A stretch of DNA of 64,000 bases from Siphonodentalium dalli (GCA_032622095.1 CP136066.1:171491164-171555163); one strand, 5' to 3'. Shown: positions 1-13,050, counted from the first letter of the stretch. The notes: a model not told the origin generated them from the letters alone. Made by a program: numbers and translations.

Positions 1-3000
1 TTGAGATGAGTTATCTCTTATTAAGTATTGCGTATGTTTCATTGATTCTCATTATCATAATTGTGATGAGTTATCTGTTATTAAGTATTGTGTAGATCTC
101 ATTGATTCCCATTATTATAATTGTGATGAGTTATCTCTTATTAAGTATTGTGTAGATCTCATTGATTCTCATTATCATAATTGTGATGAGTTATCTTTTA
201 TTTATTATTGTGTAGGTATCATTGATTCTCATTATTATAATTGTGATGAGTTATCTCTTATTAAGTATTGTTTAGGTCTCATTGATTATCATTAGCATAA
301 TTGTGACGAGTTATCTCTTATTAAGTATTGTATAGGTCTGGTTGATTCTCATTATTATAATTGTGATGAGTTATCTCTTATTAAGTATTGTGTAGGTCTC
401 ATTGATTATCATTAGCATAATTGTGACGAGTTATCTCTTATTAAGTATTGTGTAGGTCTCATTGTTTCTCATTATTATAGTTGTGATGAGTTATCTCTTA
501 TTAAGTATTGTGTAGGTCTCATTGATTCTCGTTCTTATAATTGTGATGAGTTAGCTCTTATTAAGTATTGTGTAGGTCTCATTGATTCTCATTCTTATAA
601 TTGTGATTAGTTATATCTTATTAAGTATTCTGTAGTTCTCATTGATTCTCATTACCATAATTGTTATCTCTTATTAAGAATTGTGTAGGTCTCATTATTA
701 TAGTTGTGATGAGTTATCTCTTATTAAGTATTGTGTAGGTCTCATTGATTCTCATTCTTATAATTGTGATGAGTTAGCTCTTATTAAGTATTGCCTAGGT
801 CTCATTGGTTCTCATTATCATAATTGTGACGAGTTATCTCTTATAAAGTATTGTGTTGGTCTCATTGGTTCTCATTATTATAGTTGTGACGAGTTATCTC
901 TTATCAAGTATTGTGTAGGTCTCATTGATTCTCATTCTTATAATTGTGATGAGTTATCTCTTACTAAGTATTGTGTAGGTCTCATTGATTCTCATTATCA
1001 TAATTGTGATGAGCTATCTCTTATTAAGTATTGTGTATGTCTCATTGATTCTCATTAATATAATTGTGATGAGATATCTCTTATTAAGTATTGTGTATGT
1101 TTCATTGATTCTCATTATCATAATTGTGATGAGTTATCTCTTATTAAGTATTATGTGGTTCTCATTGATTCTCATTATTATAACTGTGATGAGTTATCTC
1201 TTATTAAGTATTGTGTAGGTCTCATTGATTCTCATTATTATAACTGTGATGAGTTATCTCTTCGTAAGTATTATGTAGGTCTCATTGATTCTCATTATTA
1301 TAATTGTGATGAGTTATCTTTTACTAAGTATTGTGTAGGTCTCATTGATTCCCATTATTATAATTGTGATGAGTTATCTCTTGTTAAGTATTGTGTAGGT
1401 CTCATTGATTCTCATTGTTATAATTGTGATGAGTTATCTCTTATGAAGTATTTTGTAGGTCTCATTGATTCTCATTATCATAATTGTGATGAGTTATCTC
1501 TTATTAAGTATTGTCTATGTCTCATTGATTCTCATTAATATAATTGTGATGAGTTATCTCTTATTAAGTGTTGTGTATGTCTCATTGATTCTCATTAATA
1601 TAATTGTGATGAGTTATCTCTTATTAAGTATTGCGTATGTTTCATTGATTCCCATTATCATAATTGTGATGAGTTATCTGTTATTAAGTATTGTGTAGAT
1701 CTCATTGATTCCCATTATTACAATTGTGATGAGTTATCTCTTATTAAATATTGTGTAGATCTCATTGATTATCATTATCATAATTGTGATGAGTTATCTT
1801 TTATTAATTATTGTGTAGGTATCAATGATTATCATTATTATAATTGTGATGAGTTATCTCTTATTAATTATTGTGTAGATCTCATTGATTCTCATTATCA
1901 TAATTGTGACGAGTTATCTCTTATTAAGTATTGTATAGGTCTGGTTGATTATCATTATTATAATTGTGATGAGTTATCTCTTATGAAGTATTGTGTAGGT
2001 CTCATTGATTATCAATAGCATAATTGTGACGAGTTATCTCTTATTAAGTATTGTATAGGTCTGGTTGATTCTCATTATTATAATTGTGATGAGTTATCTC
2101 TTATTAAGTATTGCGTATGTTTCATTGATTCCCATTATTATAATTGTGATGAGTTATCTGTTATTAAGTATTGTGTAGATCTCATTGATTCCCATTATTA
2201 TAATTGTGATGAGTTATCTCTTATTAAGTATTGTGTAGATCTCATTGATTCTCATTATCATAATTGTGATGAGTTATCTTTTATTTATTATTGTGTAGGT
2301 ATCATTGATTCTCATTATTATAATTGTGATGAGCTATCTCTTATTAAGTATTGTTTAGGTCTCATTGATTATCATTAGCATAATTGTGACGAGTTATCTC
2401 TTATTAAGTATTGTATAGGTCTGGTTGATTCTCATTATTATAATTGTGATGAGTTATCTCTTATTAAGTATTGTTTAGGTCTCATTGATTATCATTAGCA
2501 TAATTGTTACGAGTTATCTCTTATTAAGTATTGTATAGGTCTGGTTGATTCTCATTATTATAATTGTGATGAGTTATCTCTTATGAAGTATTGTGTAGGT
2601 CTCATTGATTATCATTAGCATAATTGTGACGAGTTATCTCTTATTAAGTATTATGTATGTCTCATTGATTATCATTATCATAATTGTGATGAGTTATCTC
2701 TTATTAAGTATTGTGTATATCTCATTGATTCTCATTATCATAATTGTGATGAGTTATCTCTTATTAAGTATTGTGTACGTCTCATTGATTCTCATTATCA
2801 TAATTGTGATGAGTTATCTCTTATTAAGTATTGTGTATGTCTCATTGATTCTCATTATCATAATTGTGACGAGTTATCTCTTATTAAGTATTGTGTAGGT
2901 CTCATTGTTTCTCATTATTACAGTTGTGATGAGTTATCTCTTATTACGTATTGTGTAGGTCTCATTGATTATCATTAGCATAATTGTGATGAGTTATCTC

Positions 3001-5196
3001 TTATTAAGTATTGCGTATGTTTCATTGATTCTCATTATCATAATTGTGATGAGTTATCTGTTATTAAGTATTGTGTAGATCTCATTGATTCCCATTATTA
3101 TAATTGTGATGAGTTATCTCTTATTAAATATTGTGTAGATCTCATTGATTATCATTATCATAATTGTGATGAGTTATCTTTTATTAGTTATTGTGTAGGT
3201 ATCAATGATTATCATTATTATAATTGTGATGAGTTATCTCTTATTAATTATTGTGTAGTTCTCATTACCATAATTGTTATCTCTTATTAAGTATTGTGTA
3301 GGTCTCATTGGTTCTCATTATTATAGTTGTGAGGAGTTATCTCTTATTAAGTATTGTGTAGGTCTCATTGATTCTCATTCTTATAATTGTGATGAGTTAG
3401 CTCTTATTAAGTATTGCCTAGGTCTCCTTGGTTCTCATTATCATAATTGTGACGAGTTATCTCTTATAAAGTATTGTGTTGGTCTCATTGGTTCTCATTA
3501 TTATAGTTGTGACGAGTTATCTCTTATCAAGTATTGTGTAGGTCTCATTGATTCTCAATCTTATAATTGTGATGAGTTATCTCTTACTAAGTATTGTGTA
3601 GGTCTCATTGATTATCATTATCATAATTGTGATGAGTTATCTCTTATTATGTATTGTGTATGTCTCATTGATTCTCATTAATATAATTGTGATGAGTTAT
3701 CTCTTATTAAGTATTGTGTATGTCTCATTGATTCTCATTAATATAATTGTGATGAGTTATCTCTTATTAAGTATTGCATATGTTTCATTGATTCTCATTA
3801 TCATAATTGTGATGAGTTATCTCTTATTAAGTATTGTATAGGTCTGATTGATTCTCATTATCATACTTGTGATGAGTTATCTCTTATTAAGTATTGTGTA
3901 TGTCTCATTGATTCTCATTATCATACTTGTGATGAGTTATCTCTCATTAAGTATTGTGTAGGACTCATTGATTCTCATTATCATACTTGTGATAAGTTAT
4001 CTCTCATTAAGTATTGTGTAGGACTCATTGATTCTCATTATCATAATTGTGATGAGTTATCTCTTATTAAGTATTGTGTATGTCTCATTGATTCTCATTA
4101 TCATAATTGTGACGAGTTATCTCTTATTAAGTATTGTGTAGGTCTCAATGATTCTCATTATAATAATTGTGACGAGTTATCTCTTATTAACTATTGTGTA
4201 GGTCTCATTGATTCTCATTATCATACTTGTGATAAGTTATCTCTCATTAAGTATTGTGTAGGACTCATTGATTCTCATTATCATACTTGTGATGAGTTAT
4301 CTCTCATTAAGTATTGTGTAGGACTCATTGATTCTCATTATCATAATTGTGATGAGTTATCTCTCATTAAGTATTGTGTAGGTCTCATTGATTCTCATTA
4401 TCATACTTGTGATAAGTTATCTCTCATTAAGTATTGTGTAGGACTCATTGATTCTCATTATCATACTTGTGATGAGTTATCTCTCATTAAGTATTGTGTA
4501 GGACTCATTGATTCTCATTATCATAATTGTGATGAGTTATCTCTTATTAAGTATTGTGTAGGACTCATTGATTCTCATTATCATACTTGTGATGAGTTAT
4601 CTCTTATTAAGTATTGTGTAGGACTCATTGATTCTCATTATCATACTTGTGATGAGTTATCTCTTATTAAGTATTGTGTATGTCTCATTGATTCTCATTA
4701 TCATACTTGTGATGAGTTATCTCTTATTAAGTATTGTGTAGGATTCATTGATTCTCATTATCATACTTGTGATAAGTTATCTCTCATTAAGTATTGTGTA
4801 GGACTCATTGATTCTCATTATCATAATTGTGATGAGTTATCTCTTATTAAGTATTGTGTATGTCTCATTGATTCTCATTATCATAATTGTGACGAGTTAT
4901 CTCTTATTAAGTATTGTGTAGGTCTCAATGATTCTCATTATAATAATTGTGACGAGTTATCTCTTATTAACTATTGTGTAGGTCTCATTGATTCTCATTA
5001 TATTAATTGTGACGAGTTATCTCTTATTAAGTATTGTGTATGTCTCATTGATTCTCATTATATTAATTGTGACGAGTTTTATCTTATTAAGTATTGTGTA
5101 GGTCTCATTGATTCTCATTATCATAATTGTGATGAGTTATCTCTTATTAAGTATTGTTCGTGTCTCTTTGATTCCCATTATCATAATTGTGATGAA
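1..5196. repeat. 60-bp tandem satellite array, about 86 units
   Basis: The printed lines repeat almost in register every 60 bp from base 1. Each unit has the core TGTGATGAGTTATCTC, then TTATTAAGTATTG and a CTCATTGATT segment. Units differ at a few positions, for example TGTGACGAG, GTAGATCTC or TCTCATTAAG. Short deletions shift the register near 660 and 3260, and the array decays into unrelated DNA after about 5190. Because 60 is a multiple of three, several frames stay open by chance; these are not genes. The array runs off the left edge, so its true length is unknown. Confidence 0.97.
3961..4990. repeat. Satellite sub-domain with 780-bp higher-order period
   Basis: This part of the 60-bp array is enriched in variants reading TCATACTTGTGATAAG and CTCATTAAG. 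A run of units starting at 3961 (ACTTGTGATAAG, then TGTCTC, then CTCAATGATT with TATAATAATTG, then ATTAACTATTG) recurs in the same order at 4741. That is 780 bp, or 13 units, later. A shorter 180-bp period is visible between 4201 and 4500. Confidence 0.8.
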
Positions 5197-6150
5197 TCTG
5201 ATGGTGTGGTTTAAATATGTCAAAAGTGGCGCCGTTCGTGTCAGGGATGCACGGAGGGGGAGAGGGGCACCGAAATTGATAAACTAAGTTTAGCGCCGAG
5301 GGACCATCTAGATGGCACCAAACGGGTCTACTAGGGGTAACTTTTTACGAGAAAGATAATGGTGCGGGTTAGAATTTTCTAAAGTGACGCCGTTGTGAGG
5401 GGCAGAAAAGGTGGAGGGGAAGAAAAATGTTTGTCGTCGATTGCCACGAAACTTATATATAATCATTCCCATGATATGAGGACTCTAATGGCGTCATTCG
5501 AGTCAATAATTTTAGCGCCAATTTCCACCAATCTTATCCATAATACGAGGAGTCTGATCGTATGATTTAAAGACGCCATGTTGGTGCTGTTTTGGTGAGA
5601 GATGGGGTGGGTGGGCGTTAATTTGATCAAAATTGATTTAGTCGCCGATTAGTACCAAACTTATCAATAATCATCTCCATGGTATCAGGAGACTAATTGT
5701 GTGGTTTAAGGATGTCACAAGTGGGGCCATTCGAGTCAGGATGCATAGAGGGTCAGAGGAACACACAAAAAAGATGAACAATATGTTTAACGTCGATTTC
5801 AACCACATTGATACATATGCTTCTCCGTGATACGAGAAATCTAATCGTGTGGTTTAGATACGCCAAATTGGTGCCGTTTGGGTGAGAGATATGGGGGCCC
5901 TAAATTTGATACAAATTTGTATACTCGCCAATTTTCACCAATGTTATATATATCTTTATTATATTTCCATAATGAGTCTAAGTGTGTGGTTTAATGCTGA
6001 CAAAAGAGGCGCCGCCTCCATCTGAAATAGGGACGGGAGGGTCTCCAAAACTGATAGAAAATATGTTTAGTGCCAATAACCATCAAATTCATACAAGTTC
6101 TTTTCAAATGATACGAGGAATCAAATCGTGCGTGTTAAAAACATATAATG
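5197..6150. repeat. Decayed tandem repeat, ~140-bp period
   Basis: A motif close to TCTAATCGTGTGGTTTAA, followed by a GGCGCCGTT-like segment and a run of purines, recurs at about 5197, 5553, 5692, 5840, 5977 and 6121. The last five spacings are roughly 139, 148, 137 and 144 bp. Two poorer copies lie between 5350 and 5490. Within units, a 'gccgatt..caccaa' block and an 'atgatacgagga' block recur in the same order. Copies are much more diverged than the adjoining 60-bp satellite, so this is probably an older array. No coding signal was found. Confidence 0.75.
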
Positions 6151-6307
6151 AGCTAGCAAAACAGATACATAGAAGAAAGCATTAAACGTATATTTCTCAT
6201 TTTATTTAACAGATTCACATATTCTTGCAAATTGAGAGACCTCGAACCGTCAGGGGATTGCATATTAGAATGGATCATGTATATATTATAACACAATTTA
6301 GTCTGTT

Positions 6308-7027
6308 CCAGTGTTCGCGCTGTCGGTAGCCAAATTAGCCAATGGCTAATCTTTTTCGAATTTGGCTAATGAAAATTTCATTTGGCTAAACTTTTGGCTA
6401 AACTTTTTTTGAACCCAAATGGAGACTGAAAGCATGGAGCCAGAAAGCTAATTAATAAAAGCGCTCAATAGATCGACATTCAAAACGAAGTTAGGTGACG
6501 AAATTAAAGTATTTCATTATTTTCGTACTTATGAAATATCGTACAAAGGGAAACCCGATCGACAACTCTATCAACCAAGCGATCACAAAGTGATATGCAA
6601 TCATCTTTAGTTTTCACAAGACGACATTCAAAGACGCATGGACATTAAACCGACCATGGTTGAATTATGACAATGTGAAGAAAGCAATGTTTTGTAAAGT
6701 GCATTGACGCCGGTATATAAGCAATTTGTTCGTAACAGGCTGTTTTAATCTGGACAAAGATTACGTCACTCTGCACGAAGCAGCAAAAGGTCATTATTAA
6801 TTTTTACATTTAATCCCTAATCCTCCATTCAGCCCATTGTCTGTCTGGTCACTCACGGTACGCCTGCACAATGCATGTTTATGATGACATTGTATTTATG
6901 ACGGTCGAGGTTTATGAGCACCAAGTATAAGACAATAGCTTACAAAACATTTGGCTAAAGTTTTTTTCATTTGGCTAATAAAATTTTCATTTGGCTAAAG
7001 TTTTTTTCTGTCCAGCGCGAACACTGG
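6308..7027. mobile_element. hAT-like DNA transposon remnant, 720 bp
   Basis: The ends are perfect 15-bp inverted repeats: CCAGTGTTCGCGCTG at 6308 and its complement ending at 7027. They are flanked by 8-bp near-duplicates, AGTCTGTT (6300-6307) and ACTCTGTT (7028-7035), with 7 of 8 bases equal. An 8-bp target duplication and CAGTG-type ends are hallmarks of the hAT superfamily. Both subterminal regions carry several copies of TTTGGCTAA. The interior holds a relic exon (see 6633-6800). No intact transposase is present, so the copy is non-autonomous. Confidence 0.85.
6633..6800 (+). pseudogene. Relic TTF/ZMYM-type zinc-finger exon of a hAT transposase
   Basis: Read in one frame, 56 codons give RPWLNYDNVKKAMFCKVH, an in-frame stop, then NLFVTGCFNLDKDYVTLHEA and AKGH before a final stop. 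The order W-L-Y ... M-F-C-x-x-(C) ... F-V-T-G-C-x-N ... H-x-x-x-x-x-H matches the TTF-type zinc finger at the N-terminus of many hAT transposases and of host zinc-finger proteins derived from them. The second metal-binding cysteine reads His and is followed directly by the stop, so the domain is broken. It sits inside the 720-bp element with hAT-like ends, which supports the assignment independently. Confidence 0.7.
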
Positions 7028-7035
7028 ACTCTGTT

Positions 7036-7614
7036 CCATTCAATATATTTTCCACACACAAAGTAAAATACAATAAACCACTCAAAATTGCGCCCAGTGT
7101 CGGGAACATGTAGCTGATATACTGCATAGGACATTTCTTTTAAACTGAGAATATTTCGCCAATAGGTAGCGCCATGAACAGATGATCACCTGGACATTTC
7201 TTTAAAACATCTGTATCTTCATGGAGTTATGATAGCCAGGTGTCCTAAAAATCTTAGTCTAACCAACCAGATTGATACATCTATATATATGTAAAGCCCA
7301 ATTGTCGTCTTTAAATTTTGCAAACTAATGTGTTTATGATGTTCATGTTTCATGTCATAACGTCTGACGTATACGCAGGAAATAAATGAATACTTTATTG
7401 GTGGAACGGAGTAATCGCGATAAACAAAATGACAATTGACAACGTGAGCCACTACTTACATTCCATGTGTAAGAATCATGTTTTGTGTATCCTCTATTCC
7501 CATCAAATATCCACAACATGCAGAGGGTTTCACATCTCTTTAACCTGGGCAACGCCGGGTAACCCTGCTAGTAGCAGCAGGCTGACTCGGGGTAGGCGTG
7601 ACCGGGAGGGTCCC
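7036..7614. other. No gene seen
   Basis: This interval holds ordinary AT-rich sequence. A GC-richer patch at 7545-7620, with GCAACGCCGGGTAACC and GGGTAGGCGTGACCGGGAGG, resembles 5' leader sequence of the LINE fragment that follows. No open frame here has a recognisable product. Confidence 0.5.
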
Positions 7615-8295
7615 ACCTTAACGTACTGTCCCTAAATGTATGTGGACTATCATCCAGGCTAAATGACCCAGAATTTCTGAGCTATATAATAAACTTCGAT
7701 ATAATACTGTTCCAAGAAACAAAAACCGACAACATCGATATAGCCTCGATTTCAATACCAAATTTCCATATTCTTGGCTTCAAAAACAGATCAAAAACGA
7801 CGATGAAACGCAGATCAGGCGGACTGTATAGCTATTAAAAACGCATACACGGAACATTTCACCCTCATAAATGACGAATGTGAAACCATTTTCTGGTGCA
7901 AATACCAGAACGAGAAAGGACACACTTTTGCAATTGGAAATGTTTATGTACCTTGTGAAACATCAAAATACCATAATAAAAACATTTTCGATTATACACA
8001 TATTTCAATACTGGACAAATATATTTCATTCGATAATGTCATTATTGTAGGTGATTTTAATTCGAGAACCGGCACACTGGATGATAGTACGCACGCAGAA
8101 AGACTAATCACAGAGCACTCAGTTAAATCAGCCCACCCCAAACGGTACAACCCTGATACTACTGCAAATACATCCGGGGCAAATTTCACCCAACTATGTA
8201 ATGATATTGGTATACTTATTTTAAATGGCAGGAAAGACGACATTTATACAAACGCGAGATTCACGACGACAAACAACAGTGTCATTGATTATTTC
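7615..8295 (+). pseudogene. Non-LTR retrotransposon endonuclease fragment (APE type)
   Basis: The frame starting near 7615 reads LNVCGLSSRLNDPEF, then IILFQETKTDN, then SGGL. One frameshift near 7828 moves to IAIKNAYTEHF, FAIGNVYVPCET, VIIVGDFNSRTGT (GDFN at 8050-8061) and VIDYF. These are the ordered blocks of the apurinic/apyrimidinic-like endonuclease of LINE ORF2: catalytic Asn, the Q-E pair, N-x-Y and G-D-F-N. The similarity ends near 8295 and the frame meets a stop at 8380. No reverse transcriptase follows, so this is a 3'-truncated, frameshifted fragment. It is a plausible N-terminal counterpart of the ORF2 C-terminus at 23416-24194, but the two do not overlap, so common family is inferred only. 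Confidence 0.85.
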
Positions 8296-9208
8296 GCCCA
8301 ATTTGGGCGTTACTCTGATGGCTGTTTCTCATCTGACGTGTGTGTCAGGATAGAGGAGCTGGAGGATTTGTGTAAATGTTAGCCCAAATACATTTCCAAG
8401 TAACGATGGTTTGTTGTTTATTTTGAGGAATCGTACCACATCAGATGAATTCAGCCCAAATATGTTAACAGTTGTCGTGTAAAACATTTGCAGTAGGTTA
8501 GCGTTATTTGTTTTTTTGCGGTTGTCGTTTAACATGGGGAAAATAGACTACTACGTTTGAACGGCATGTGCATTTGTCTTTTTTTAATTATAACAACATG
8601 ATAATCAATAACCGAGTCAGTCTCTGTCAAATACAGCCGCTCTATTTACGATACTAATTGGGGAACTTTCTAAATTAAATTACGCGTAAACTAGCGTAAA
8701 CGGATACCTACTGCAAATTATAGAAGGTGCCGGAATCGGCCTACTCGCCCCAGGGCTAACTCTCCCCTGTCGACGTGTGCGAACTCGGAATAAAAGACCG
8801 GCTCGGAATAAAAGATGTATACGGGGTGGTATATGGCGTTTGGTCCGTTGTTTCTCAATGAATATTATTGAAATTTGGTGTATATGTCCGGGCTGGGACA
8901 TGGAATACAATAACGTTTGAATTGTTTTTAAATTTACAAATGTGTTGATTTTATTCAACATTTTCATTCTGAAACACACTATACTCGTCATGTCGATATC
9001 TAGTATTACTTAGAAATTTCAGCTTTCCAGATTCATAATCGCTCCATTGACTGTAACAGGTGAAATTACCCCCCTCTTCGGATCGAGTGTCACTGAAACT
9101 TTATTTTGTTAGACTGCATGTAGTCACTGATTATATGTGGAAATAATCTAATAAGATGTAGCACTGTTTTATGTTATATTTACATTTAGTGCTGTTTTTT
9201 ATACAACA
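8296..9208. other. No gene seen
   Basis: This is AT-rich sequence between the LINE fragment and the large hAT-like element. GGAATAAAAGA occurs twice close together at about 8790-8816. No exon, repeat array or inverted repeat stands out. Confidence 0.5.
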
Positions 9209-9808
9209 ATTCCACCCAGGCTTCTCAACGGTACGCAGTACCGGTACCGCGTTCTCGGGCATTTTTTGCGGTAACGGTGCTGGTGTGCAGATCCGCCGGT
9301 ACTCGGTACTGTGGTTGCCAGTCGACATAAATTTCGACTCGGTATATCATATAAATTCATCTGAGTCGAACAGGACTGGCCGGAAAGCTATTTCCAGACT
9401 TGGGGATATACCAGGAAATTCCTTGTTTTGATTGGAAGCGATACCAGAAACCGCTAACCCTGATTGGCTAACCGATAACAGCTGCGCGTGTCCCGTAAAA
9501 ATAGCTCAGGTGTCATCAAAAACACGTGTGTATATTGAGTGTATATTCATCGGTAAAACTCGTTTTCGACGCTTTTAATAATCTCATCACAATAGGACAA
9601 TGAGTGTTACAGTGGACAAAGACCGAAACGATGTGTTATTGAAGTGTGTTTCGTCTATCTTGAAAGAGACAGTTATTTCAGAGTTGAAATCTGAACAATA
9701 AATCTGCGCATAATTTATTCCTTATTTGGAATGTCTGCGACATCAGTATGACGTCACGATATTGGGGGAAGCCCATTGTTCTGGAAATGGGTTTTTACAT
9801 GAATTCGT

Positions 9809-9851
9809 GTCGACGTAATATTATAATTATTACGGAGATGTTTACGTCGAC
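9809..9851. repeat. Short inverted repeat GTCGACGTAA/TTACGTCGAC
   Basis: Ten-base perfect arms enclose the AT-rich core TAATATTATAATTATTACGG. The core recurs exactly at 23389-23415, directly after a segment that also matches 9317-9361. It therefore belongs to the hAT-like element rather than to unique DNA. Confidence 0.7.
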
Positions 9852-11598
9852 TGCGTGGTTGCACGTTCGAAGATCGGCAGGCTGTCTGGCAAAATACAGT
9901 AGTATCAAGTTTCGCTCTTTAAACTACACGCGATGCACATCGATCGTGATTGTATTCATGGCGTGAGAGGTCGGTCACGGAAGGATGGTTCCTGGTTTTT
10001 ATGTGTCTATTATAACTCTTCAATTGTTGAATTCCAATTATTTGAAAGCACGGCCTTGTGATATTGTTTTAATCTTCAAAGATTATTTTGTGTTGGGAAC
10101 TTGTGATTGCAACTTATGTTTTTGCCTTTATTTTTGCCCAGTTGTGGCAATTATACAGTTACAATTTCTTATCATGTATTCACAAACGACCGTACCCACA
10201 AGTATAGCCCACACGTTTTGATTAATCACATACACACGTACCCGTTCACACGTCGTATCAGTTTGCATTTATAAGGTAGACCATTTGAATTTAAATGGGA
10301 CTCATGGAACCTCCAGTTATATAATAAAATCGGGAACGAATATCCACGAACCGTGCACAGTGTACATGTAATTTGCTGAATAGACATGATAGTTCATATT
10401 TGGTAAAGGAACTCGCGGAGAGAAATTGTTGCCTAACTTGACTCATTATTGTTTAGATTTAAAATGGCCGACCGCGCGACTTTGCAAATACATTTAATCT
10501 GATTGAATATTGTGAAGTGAAAACCAATGACGTGTGTCGCGTTACTTTCTATCAGTTTATCACACACAGAAGAACAACAAGAAAACCATAGTCAGAAATG
10601 ATAACGCCACCAAGATTATAGTATTACATATAAATAGAAATTATAAAAAATACATAAAATATTTTGATAACAATTGCGTTTAAACAAGTAATCCTTCAAA
10701 TTATTACTAACAAAGTAAACGACTGTGGGGTCACTCAACAGATTATAAAGATTTGGGCATAGTATACTGTAAATACTAAAATTTAAATGAAATAATTAAA
10801 AGATAAAATTTAGCATGTAGTAAAACTTAATTTTCTCATTTAATTTTTTGTTTTTGTTTAAATAAAGCAATAATTTAAATGTAAAATTTGGTTTTAAAAA
10901 AATGATTGACCGTGGCTCTTCCAATAATTGCGCGACTGACCTGGTCAATTGTTCTTAAGAAGTTGTTTTGAGAATTACTATGGAGGGAAATAGTTATGGC
11001 TGTGGCTTCGCAAGTAATTAACTTGGTGACTTTATGTTAACAAATCTGAACTCCAGTTAACCAAGGACGCTTCATACCAAATATAAGAAGAATTAATAAT
11101 TCTTTAGAAGTTGTTTTAAGATTTACTATGGAGGAAAAGAATTGTGGTGCTGGCTTCGCAACTATTTGACCTCATTGTAACACATATAAATATTAGTCAC
11201 TCAGGCAATAGATGTATCCATTCTGTATATTAAGTTATTGGGTCTTACGTGTCTTGAGATGTCTAAATAGTTTTCGATGGACAGATCGCGCAAGGGACCC
11301 ACGCCAATCTTCTCTGTTGGGATTCCAATTGTTGGCTCATTAAATATGCACATATGCTTAAGATACAGTCGCACGATCCCGTAAGTCGGGTTCTGGATCC
11401 AAGTTAATGAAAATATCATTGAAATAATCGGTTTCCCCCAATAAACATCCATATATTCAATATACATGTTTTGGAGCAGAATTAGGCAGTCCACATTGGA
11501 CGCCATCTAGGAATTTATTTTGTTTTGTTTTAATTTTCACACATAATTATTGGTTATGTGGATGGAGTTCTCATTAAACCTCACATCCTTGTAATGGT

Positions 11599-12073
11599 TA
11601 CAGTAATGCCCAAAGTAATTGACCACTTAACCACATCATAATTATTGGAAATTTTTCAGGATTTGAAATCCTGAAAATTTACCAATAATTTTGCTGTGGT
11701 CAAGTGGTCAATTACTTTGAACATTACTGTATGAGGATAGAGTTATCATTGAACCTCAAATCCTTATATTGGTTACAGTAATGCCCAAAGTAATTGACCA
11801 CTTAACCACAGCAGAATTATGGGTATTTTTTCAGCATTTACAATCCTGACAAATTACCCATTATTCTGCTGTGGTCAATTGTTTTGAACATTACTGTATG
11901 ATGATTGAGTTATCATTAAACCTCAAATCCTTATATTGGTTACAGTAATGCCCAAAGTAATTGACCCTTTAACCACAGCATAATTATGGGTAATTTTTCA
12001 GGATTTAGAATCATGAAAAAAAACACACAAATTTGCTGTGATTAAGTTATCAATTACTTTGGACATTACTGTA
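11599..12073. repeat. Three tandem Tc1/mariner-like hairpin MITEs, ~170-bp period
   Basis: Elements at 11601-11729, 11776-11896 and 11943-12071 each begin CAGTAATGCCCAAAGTAATT, end in the complement of CAGTAATGTCC or a close variant, and are flanked by TA on both sides. TA duplications with CAGT ends fit the Tc1/mariner superfamily. The spacers also repeat (GAGTTATCATT-AACCTCAAATCC), so the array arose by tandem duplication of MITE plus spacer rather than by three insertions. Longer relatives lie at 41213, 46119, 58313 and 60673. Confidence 0.85.
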
Positions 12074-12389
12074 TGTAGATGGAGTTAAACCTCACATCAG
12101 TGTGTTGGGGATTTGGACCTTGACTTGGGACCTTTGGTTTTTAACGCAACAAATGCGCGTACACCTTATACACAAATTTCTTATGTAACCAGAGTTTTTC
12201 TAGGATAAGATGAGTTTGAAGCCTGCTTACATTTAAAAATGTTGTCAGTTTTGTATTGTCTGCAGCGAACTCGACGCTTTGAAGAAAAAGTTACAAAAGA
12301 TAAATTGTGTATGTGACGAGACTATAATACAAATGAAAAAATAAATTGAGGGAGGGGTGGGCGATACAGGGAACTAATGGTTGAACCGA

Positions 12390-13050
12390 TATAAATTACC
12401 AATGTTGACATATTATGCATATCAACTCTACTGTTGCAACAAGGCTATAAAATAGGGGGTGTCAGAATCTTAGTCATCTCTATATAGTGCCAGACTAGTC
12501 ATTTATGGAGTTCTATAAGATGTTGGGTTGGTTATATGAACGCGGAGAAAAGGGGTTTGTACCGATGAACTGACATAAATTAGTGGATCAATGTTGCCAT
12601 GTAATGCATCGCGACTGTACTAAAGCAGCAATGATATAAAATTGAGGGGGGGGGGTCTGAAATTATCTCTATAGATGGCACTAGGATTAAATAGAAAGGA
12701 AAAGCAATTGATATACGTATACAGTATACTATAGTAATACCATAGACATATAAGTACAAGTATCACGAAATAAAATATTACGTAACTTGACTATATACCG
12801 ATGAAAGAAATAAATAAATTGGACCGGGATTAGAGGTTGGGTTGGTTATATGTGGATAATTGGATATGGAATTCATACCGATGAAACGATACAAACTAGT
12901 GGAGCGATAAAGACCAATGTTGACACTTAGTCAGGCTACGCGGGGGAAATAGGGGTTGATACGATAGACCGAAATAAATTTGTCGAGTGATAATGACCAA
13001 TGTTGACGTATAAAGTAACGCGACTGTACTGTCACACAATTATCAGGGTG
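12390..13050. repeat. Four decayed direct repeats around CCAATGTTGAC
   Basis: Blocks reading CAATGTTG(A/C)CAT-TA-TGCAT with a following CGACTGTACT or CTCTACTGT recur near 12398, 12585, 12920 and 13000. Upstream parts (GGTTGGGTTGGTTATATG, ACCGATGAA) also repeat at about 12525 and 12838. The spacing is irregular, so this is an old and partly deleted tandem array. Confidence 0.55.

Noticed and set aside
681-3841. Open frames of 77-135 codons with repeated CDELSLIKYCVGLI
   Set aside because: They are the 60-bp satellite read in frame; 60 is divisible by three, so any stop-free unit gives a long frame.
1-5196. Regular repeats that might suggest a CRISPR array
   Set aside because: There are no unique spacers; the 60-bp units are directly adjacent, and the rest of the window is eukaryotic.
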